Assembly: GCA_963697345.1 (NCBI GenBank)
Contig: CAVONS010000016.1
Span: forward strand, 78,241-142,240
DNA: 64,000 nucleotides
Reading direction: 5' to 3'
DNA from: Prado023 sp963697345
GTDB lineage: Bacteria > Actinomycetota > Actinomycetes > S36-B12 > CAIYMF01
Shown: one piece after another, positions 54,192 through 64,000 of the stretch
How positions within the stretch are numbered: position 1 is the stretch's first letter
Layout: every line of letters starts with the position of its first letter
The notes under the pieces: generated by a model
Database searches by the model: none
Seen by the model: the letters and a program-made list of their open reading frames with translations, nothing else
What the model was told of the DNA's origin: nothing
Translations under genes and position numbers: made by a program

Positions 54192-54308
54192 GTCCGGCAG
54201 CGTCCTACTCTCCCACAAGGTCCCCCTTGCAGTACCATCGGCGCTGAGAAGCTTAGCTTCCGGGTTCGGAATGGGACCGGGCGTTTCCCTCTCGCTATGA
54301 CTGCCGAA
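54192..54308 (-). rRNA. 5S ribosomal RNA
   Basis: About 117 bases. Minus-strand reading begins TTTCGGCAGTCATAGCGAGA and contains CCCGGTCCCATTCCGAACCC and GGGAGAGTAGGACGCTGCCG, all conserved 5S landmarks. The 5' and 3' ends pair (GGCAG/CTGCC). Ends are estimated to within a few bases. Confidence 0.93.
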
Positions 54309-54377
54309 ACTCTATTGAGATATGATCCCCGACCGTATCTCGGGAACCGCACAGTGGACGCAAACATAAGAAATGAA

Positions 54378-59354
<4,977 letters not shown>

Positions 59355-59586
59355 TTGCTACCAGGGCAAGCCCTGGAAACTTGTTAACCTCAGTTGATCT
59401 CTGGCAAGACTTCAAGCTGACTTGCTTGATGTCATACCAAAGGAATTTCCGTCGTGCTTGGGACTTTCACCACGCACTGACGGGGTTATAAAAATTGGCA
59501 TTGACTTTCGGCACGCTGTTGAGTTCTCAAGGAGCGATCGCGCACCTTCGCGTCAGCTTGGCTTTCGGCGTCGGGGCAACTCCACT
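59355..59586 (-). other. rrn leader with TTGAGAACT processing box
   Basis: Untranslated leader of the rRNA precursor between promoter P2 and 16S. It holds CCTTGAGAACTCAACAGCG on the minus strand (59512-59532), a conserved actinobacterial leader element for antitermination and processing. I see no open reading frame of interest. The rest of the 59355-59914 gap holds the two promoters below. Confidence 0.75.
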
Positions 59587-59615
59587 AACTTAGCCGTTTC
59601 GCGATGGCCCGTCAA
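59587..59615 (-). promoter_or_regulatory. rrn promoter P2
   Basis: Minus strand: TTGACG (-35), 17-bp spacer, TAAGTT (-10). Spacer and hexamers fit the actinobacterial housekeeping consensus (TTGACa/TAnnnT). It lies about 230 bases before the 16S 5' end. Confidence 0.7.
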
Positions 59616-59797
59616 ATCCGGGTCCCGCTCCGCTCGGCCGTCTCCGGCCTGGCTTCAGTCAGTACTTCGATTGTGCCCGGCGTAGTAGGCACGGCGAACC
59701 GCGCTGTTCCTTCCGGGGGCCTTGGCGAGGGACTGACCGGCCGGCGCCTACATGGGCTCCGTGGCCGTTCGTTCCTCCCTCGCGGTCGGTGAGTAGA

Positions 59798-59827
59798 ACT
59801 CTACGCGAGGGTTTCCGAATCGGTCAA
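59798..59827 (-). promoter_or_regulatory. rrn promoter P1
   Basis: Minus strand: TTGACC (-35), 18-bp spacer, TAGAGT (-10). It lies about 90 bases downstream of the tyrS stop (59915) and some 180 bases upstream of P2, so the rRNA operon probably has tandem promoters. Confidence 0.7.
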
Positions 59828-59914
59828 ATCTCGGCACGTCGCCACCCGCCTCGAGCACGAAACTGCCCACTGCATGGGCGTTCTCGGCGCTCCGGCCCCT
59901 CGTGGGACCGCGAT

Positions 59915-61234
59915 TCAGCCCTCCACGAGCTGCACACCGGCCACCGAGCGCTTGCCGCGTCGCACGACCAACCAGCGGCCGGCCAGGACGTCGGCCGTGC
60001 CGTAGCTGGCTGCTTCGTCGGGAATGCGTACGTTGTTGACCGATGCGCCGCCCTCGGCGATGGTGCGCCGGGCCGCTCCCCTGGACGCCGCGAGCCCTGC
60101 AGCCACGAGCAGATCGATCGCCGGGACTCCGGATCCCACCGGCACCGTGACCTGGCCGAAGTCGGTCTCCTGGAGTGCCGCATCCAACGTGGACCGCAGG
60201 GACGTCGTGCAGGTCCCCGGACCCGAACAGCGCCCGGGAGGCGGCCTCGACCGCGTCCAGGGCGGCGGCGCCCATGCACCATCTCGGTGAGCTCCTGGGC
60301 CAGCGCCCGCTGGCCGGCCCGCGCGGCCGGGCGTTCGGCCGTCTGTGCATCGAGGGCCTCGATCTCCTGCCTGCTTCGGAAGGAGAACATGCGCAAGTAG
60401 CCTGCGACGTCGCGATCGTCGGTGTTCAGCCAGAACTGGTAGAACGCGTAGGGGCTGGTCAGCGTGGCATCGAGCCAGATCGCCCCGCCCTCGGTCTTGC
60501 CGAACTTGGTGCCGTCGGCCTTCATCATCAGCGGCGTCGTCAGCGCATGCACGGCGGCTCCCTCAACCCGGCGGACCAGATCGACCCCCGCCACGATGTT
60601 GCCGAACTGGTCGGACCCACCGGTCTGCAGCCGGCAGCCGTAGCGGCGGAAGAGCTCGAGGTAGTCCATGGACTGCAGCAGCACGTAGCTGAACTCCGTG
60701 TACGAGATGCCCTGGTCGGCCAGGCGCCGGGCGACGGCCTCCCGATCGAGCATGCGGTTGACGCTGAAGTGCTTGCCGATGTCACGCAGGAACTCGATGA
60801 CCGACATCGGAGCTGTCCACTCGTGGTTGTTCACCATGCGGGCAGCCGCCGGGCCGTCGAAGTCGAAGAACCGCTCGAGCTGCTCGCGGATGCCCTCGGA
60901 CCAGGCGGCCACCTGGTCGGCCTCGTTGAGGGAGCGCTCAGCTGTGGGCTTCGGGTCACCGATCATGCCCGTGGCCCCGCCGACGAGTGCCAGTGGCAGG
61001 TGCCCCGCCAGCTGGAACCGGCGCGCTGTCAACGTCTGCGCCAGGTGGCCCACGTGCAGGCTCGCCGCTGTGGGGTCGAAGCCGCAGTAGAGCGTGATCG
61101 GGCCGGCCGCCAGACTCCGCCCGGAGGGCGTCGAGGTCGGTTGAGGAGGCGATGAGTCCGCGCCACTGGAGCTCGTCGAGCACGCTGGCGCCGTCGGAGT
61201 TGGCCTGGTCAGGGGCGGCCTGGTCGATGGTCAT
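59915..61234 (-). CDS. tyrS: Tyrosyl-tRNA synthetase, with three frame breaks
   Basis: Restored product about 430 residues. The pieces in order are MTIDQAAPDQANSDGASVLD and LQWRGLIASSTD at the N-terminus, then a break near 61125; YCGFDPTAASLHVGHLAQTL, the HIGH-type signature, in a long middle piece that also has KFGKTEGGA (KMSKS-type) and LQTGGSDQFGNI; a second break near 60273; and a third near 60205, before the S4 domain ending RGKRSVAGVQLVEG. It charges tRNA-Tyr. Each break is one base in a G/C run, and the gene is essential, so sequence error is more likely than loss. Confidence 0.85.
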
Positions 61235-61282
61235 GGGGCGCATTGTCCCGCATCGGCCGGCCGCGGGTGCCAGCATGGCGCC

Positions 61283-61656
61283 ATGAGAGACCTCGCCACC
61301 GATTTCGCCGCCGGGGCCGGACCCCGTCGGGTCCACGCGCCGGACCTCGCCCTGGATTGGGAGCCGGTGCCCGACGAGCAGGTCGTGAGCGGGCGTCCAC
61401 GGCCGGGGCAGCCGCGATCGCTTCGCCGCCCGGCGTCGAGGTGGGCGTGTGGGCACACACCGTGGGCATCAGCACCGACGTCGAGGCCGATGAGGTCTTC
61501 GTGGTGCTGTCCGGGCGGGCCACGGTCGACTTCGCTGATGGCACCACCATGGAGGTCGGCCCCGGTGACGTCGGGATCCTGCCCCCCGGCGCGGCGACCC
61601 GATGGACGATCCACGAGGACCTGCGCAAGGTGTACGTGATCCGCTCGACGGACTGA
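61283..61656 (+). CDS. Cupin-domain protein, with one frame break
   Basis: Restored product about 125 residues. The N-terminus MRDLATDFAAGAGPRRVHAP and EPVPDEQVVSG is in one frame; after a break near 61393 it continues TAGAAAIASPPGVEVGVWAH and the cupin core DVEADEVFVVLSGRATVDF, GPGDVGILPPGA. It resembles small single-domain (DUF861-like) cupins of unknown reaction. It lies between tyrS and argH on the opposite strand. Cupin metal ligands are only partly present. Confidence 0.65.
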
Positions 61657-61664
61657 TCGCGGGT

Positions 61665-63111
61665 CTACCGGCCGCTGACCAGATCCATCGGGACGGGATT
61701 GGCGCAGCCCACGCGGACCACACCTGGACCTGCTCGTGGAGGGCGGCCAGCTGATCGCGCACGCGGTCCGGCGCGGTGCCGCCGAACTGGGAGCGCGCCG
61801 CGACCGCAGCCTGCGCCGTCAACCGCTCACGCACGTCGGGCGTGAGTTCCGGCGAGACTTCGGCGAGCTGCGTCGTCAGTCAGGTCCCAGAGCTCCACGC
61901 CCCGCGCCTCTGCGGCGCGCACACACGCCACCGGCGACCTCGTGGGCGTCCCGGAAGGGCATGCCACGCTGCACCAGCCACTCGGCGATCTCCGTGGCCA
62001 GGGCGAACCCCTCGGGTGCGCTGGCGGCCATCCGCGCAGTGTCGAAGCGGAGGGTGGCCACGCTGCCGGCCATGGCGGGCAGGACCAGGAGCAGGGTGTC
62101 CACGGCGTCGAAGACGGGCTCCTTGTCCTCCTGCAGGTCGCGGTTGTACGCGAACGGCAGCCCCTTGAGGGTGGCCAGCATCCCGGTGAGGTTGCCGATG
62201 AGGCGCCCGGACTTCCCGCGCGCCAGCTCGGCGATGTCGGGATTCTTCTTCTGCGGCATGATCGAGGACCCCGTGGACCACGCATCATCGAGCGTGGCCC
62301 ACGCGAACTCGCGAGAGGCCCACAGGCAGATCTCCTCCCCCAGCCGGGACAGGTGCACGCCGACCATGGCGGCCACGAAGAGGAACTCGGCGACGAAGTC
62401 CCGGTCGCTGACAGCATCGATCGAGTTGGCGATCGGGGCGTCGAAGCCCAACTCCGCGGCCACGGCATGCGGGTCGAGCGCCAGGGCAGACCCGGCCAGT
62501 GCACCGGCGCCCAGCGGCGACAGCGCAGCCCGGCGGTCCCAGTCCGCCAGCCGGTCCACATCCCGGCCGAAGGCGTGCGCGTGCTTGGCCAGCTCGTGCC
62601 CGAAGGAGACGGGCTGGGCGTGCTGCAGGTGCGTGAAGCCCGGAGCGACTGAGTCCGACGTGGGCGCCCGCCTGGCCGGTGATCGCCTCGATCAGCCCCA
62701 CCAGTGCCTCGGCGATGGCGCGCGCCTGGTCGCGCAGGTACAGCCGGAAGTCCGTGGCCACCTGGTCGTTGCGGCTGCGCCCGGCGCGGAGCTTGCCGCC
62801 GACCGGGCCGAGCAGCTCCAGCAGCCCGCGCTCGATGGCGGTGTGCACGTCCTCGTCGTCGGGGTGGCCATGAGCGCGCCGGCGGCCACCTGTGCAGCCA
62901 TCGTGTCCAGGGCCACCAGGACCTGGTCGAGCTCCGCCTCGTCGAGCAGCCCCGCGCGCCGCAGGACGCCGGCGTGGGCACGGGTCTGCAGCAGGTCGTA
63001 GGGCGCAAGCCGCCAGTCGAAGTGCACGGACAGGCTGAGCGCGGCCATCTCCGGCGATGGCCCACCGGCGAAGCGGCCACCCCACAGGCGGGTCGCCGCC
63101 CTCGGAGCCAC
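61665..63111 (-). CDS. argH: Argininosuccinate lyase, with several frame breaks
   Basis: Restored product about 470 residues. The N-terminus RLWGGRFAGGPSPEMAALS is in one frame; from about 62870 the frame changes to DVHTAIERGLLELLG and RNDQVATDFRLYLRDQ; near 62650 it changes again, after which PDIAELARGKSGRLIGN follows the catalytic GSSIMPQKKNPD signature. Near 61900 it changes once more to RAAEARGVELWDLTDD and QAAVAARSQFGGTAP. The C-terminal end at 61665 is a guess. It cleaves argininosuccinate to arginine and fumarate. The gene follows argG on the same strand. GTG start at 63111. Confidence 0.8.
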
Positions 63112-63153
63112 CCGGACCCGACGGGGGCCGGGGCCCCATGTCCGCGGGGCCGG

Positions 63154-64000
63154 TCACTCGACCGACCGACCCAGCCGGAGGTCGCGCGCGGCAGCCATCT
63201 TGGACGGCAGCCCCCACAGCTCGATGAAGCCCTTGGCCAGCGACTGGTCGAAGGTGTCGCCGGAGTCGTAGGTGGCCATCCCGAAGTCGTACAGCGACTC
63301 CGGCGACCTGCGTCCGGTGACCGTGGCCCGACCGCCGTGCAGTGTCATCCGGACGTCGCCGGTGACGGCCTCGTTCACATCGTCGAGGAATCCGCCGAGG
63401 GCACGACGCAGCGGCGAGAACCACAGGCCGTCGTAGACCAGCTCGGTCCACCGCTGGGACACGCCCCGGCCGAACCTGGCCAGATCGCGCTCCACGGTGA
63501 CGGCGGCCAGTTCCTGGTGGGCGGCGATCAGCGCCATCGCGCCGGGGGCCTCGTAGACCTCGCGGCTCTTGATGCCGACGAGGCGGTCCTCGACCATGTC
63601 CAGCCTGCCCACACCCTGGGCCCCCGCCCGGGTGTTGAGCTCCTGGATCACCTCGAGCATCGACAGCGGCCGACCATCCAGTGCCACGGGGACCCCGGCC
63701 TTGAAGGTGATGACGACCTCGTCCGGCGTCGCGCTGGACGGTCGGGTCCTGCGTGTAGGAGTAGATGTCCTCGATCGGACCGTTCCAGATGTCCTCGAGG
63801 AAGCCGGTCTCGACCGCACGGCCCCACACGTTCTGGTCGATCGAGTAGGGCGACTTCTTCGTGACGTCGATCGGGAGGTCGTGGGCCTCGGCGTAGTCGA
63901 TGGCCTTGTCCCGGGTCAGCGCGAGGTCGCGGACCGGGGCGATGCAGGTGAGATCTGGGGCGAGGTTGGTGATCCCGACCTCGAAGCGGACCTGGTCGTT
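63154..64000 (-). CDS. argG: Argininosuccinate synthase, C-terminal part, with one frame break
   Basis: Runs off the right end of the window, so the N-terminal ATP-binding part is missing. Readable are VRFEVGITNLAPDLTCIAP and DVTKKSPYSIDQNVWGRAVE, GFLEDIWNGPIEDIYSYTQD, then a break near 63740 and PDEVVITFKAGVPVALDG, VGRLDMVEDRLVGIKSREVY and ERDLARFGRGVSQRW to the end. It makes argininosuccinate from citrulline, aspartate and ATP, feeding ArgH, encoded 42 bp downstream on the same strand. Confidence 0.88.

Overview
This window comes from the chromosome of a high-GC Gram-positive bacterium of the class Actinomycetes. The evidence is the very GC-rich third codon positions, frequent GTG starts, an actinobacterial-type 16S/23S/5S operon, a DtxR/IdeR-type iron box, and a block of housekeeping genes (argG-argH ... 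tyrS ... TPR-HAD-tlyA-nadK-recN ... pyrG-nudix ... xerD ... parA-scpA-scpB-rluB ... cmk-der) whose order matches the Rv1658-Rv1713 neighbourhood of mycobacteria. The genus cannot be told from the sequence alone.

Layout: (1) 0-7 kb: end of an unknown gene, a sugar-nucleotide epimerase, a YkvA protein, a tandem pair of large lipoproteins (one with an intact HELAH zinc-protease site, one without), and an MFS exporter. (2) 7-13 kb: a decayed gene, then a translationally coupled radical-SAM sulfatase maturase and a sulfatase carrying an extra N-terminal domain. (3) 13-18.2 kb: a ferric-iron ABC importer (fbpABC, read leftward) behind an iron box, with an alpha/alpha-toroid-like protein upstream. 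(4) 18-24 kb: a broken YefM/YoeB toxin-antitoxin remnant, a DesK/DesR-like two-component system, a small membrane protein, an LD-carboxypeptidase and an exported alpha/beta hydrolase. (5) 24.1-33.3 kb: a stretch bounded by a degenerate 3' tRNA-Pro copy and the intact tRNA-Pro(GGG) in the same orientation. It holds a second copy of the lipoprotein pair, a DUF5655 protein, a small acidic repeat protein, a tail-anchored hydrolase, a D-aminoacylase-like amidohydrolase, a TRIC channel and a truncated NhaC antiporter. (6) 33.5-54 kb: conserved housekeeping genes, almost all on the minus strand with 4-bp overlaps: der, cmk, tyrA, aroH, an ABC exporter, rluB, scpB, scpA, parA, xerD, ald, nudix, pyrG, recN, nadK, tlyA, two small genes, a HAD phosphatase and a TPR protein. 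(7) 54-60 kb: the rrn operon on the minus strand with tandem promoters. (8) 60-64 kb: tyrS, a cupin gene, argH and the 3' part of argG.

The most unusual content is the pair of lipoprotein operons (1.9-5.1 kb and 24.4-27.5 kb). Each has a first gene whose zinc-ligand positions are all substituted except for one retained histidine in the second copy, followed 12-16 bp later by a paralogue with the complete HELAH...E site. The pair appears to have been duplicated as a unit, with part of its upstream leader. I know of no described system with this arrangement, though I could not search for one.

Caution: from about 48 kb to the right end, recN, tyrS, the cupin gene, argH and argG all contain single-base frame breaks in G/C runs. 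In essential genes these are more likely sequence errors than true pseudogenes.
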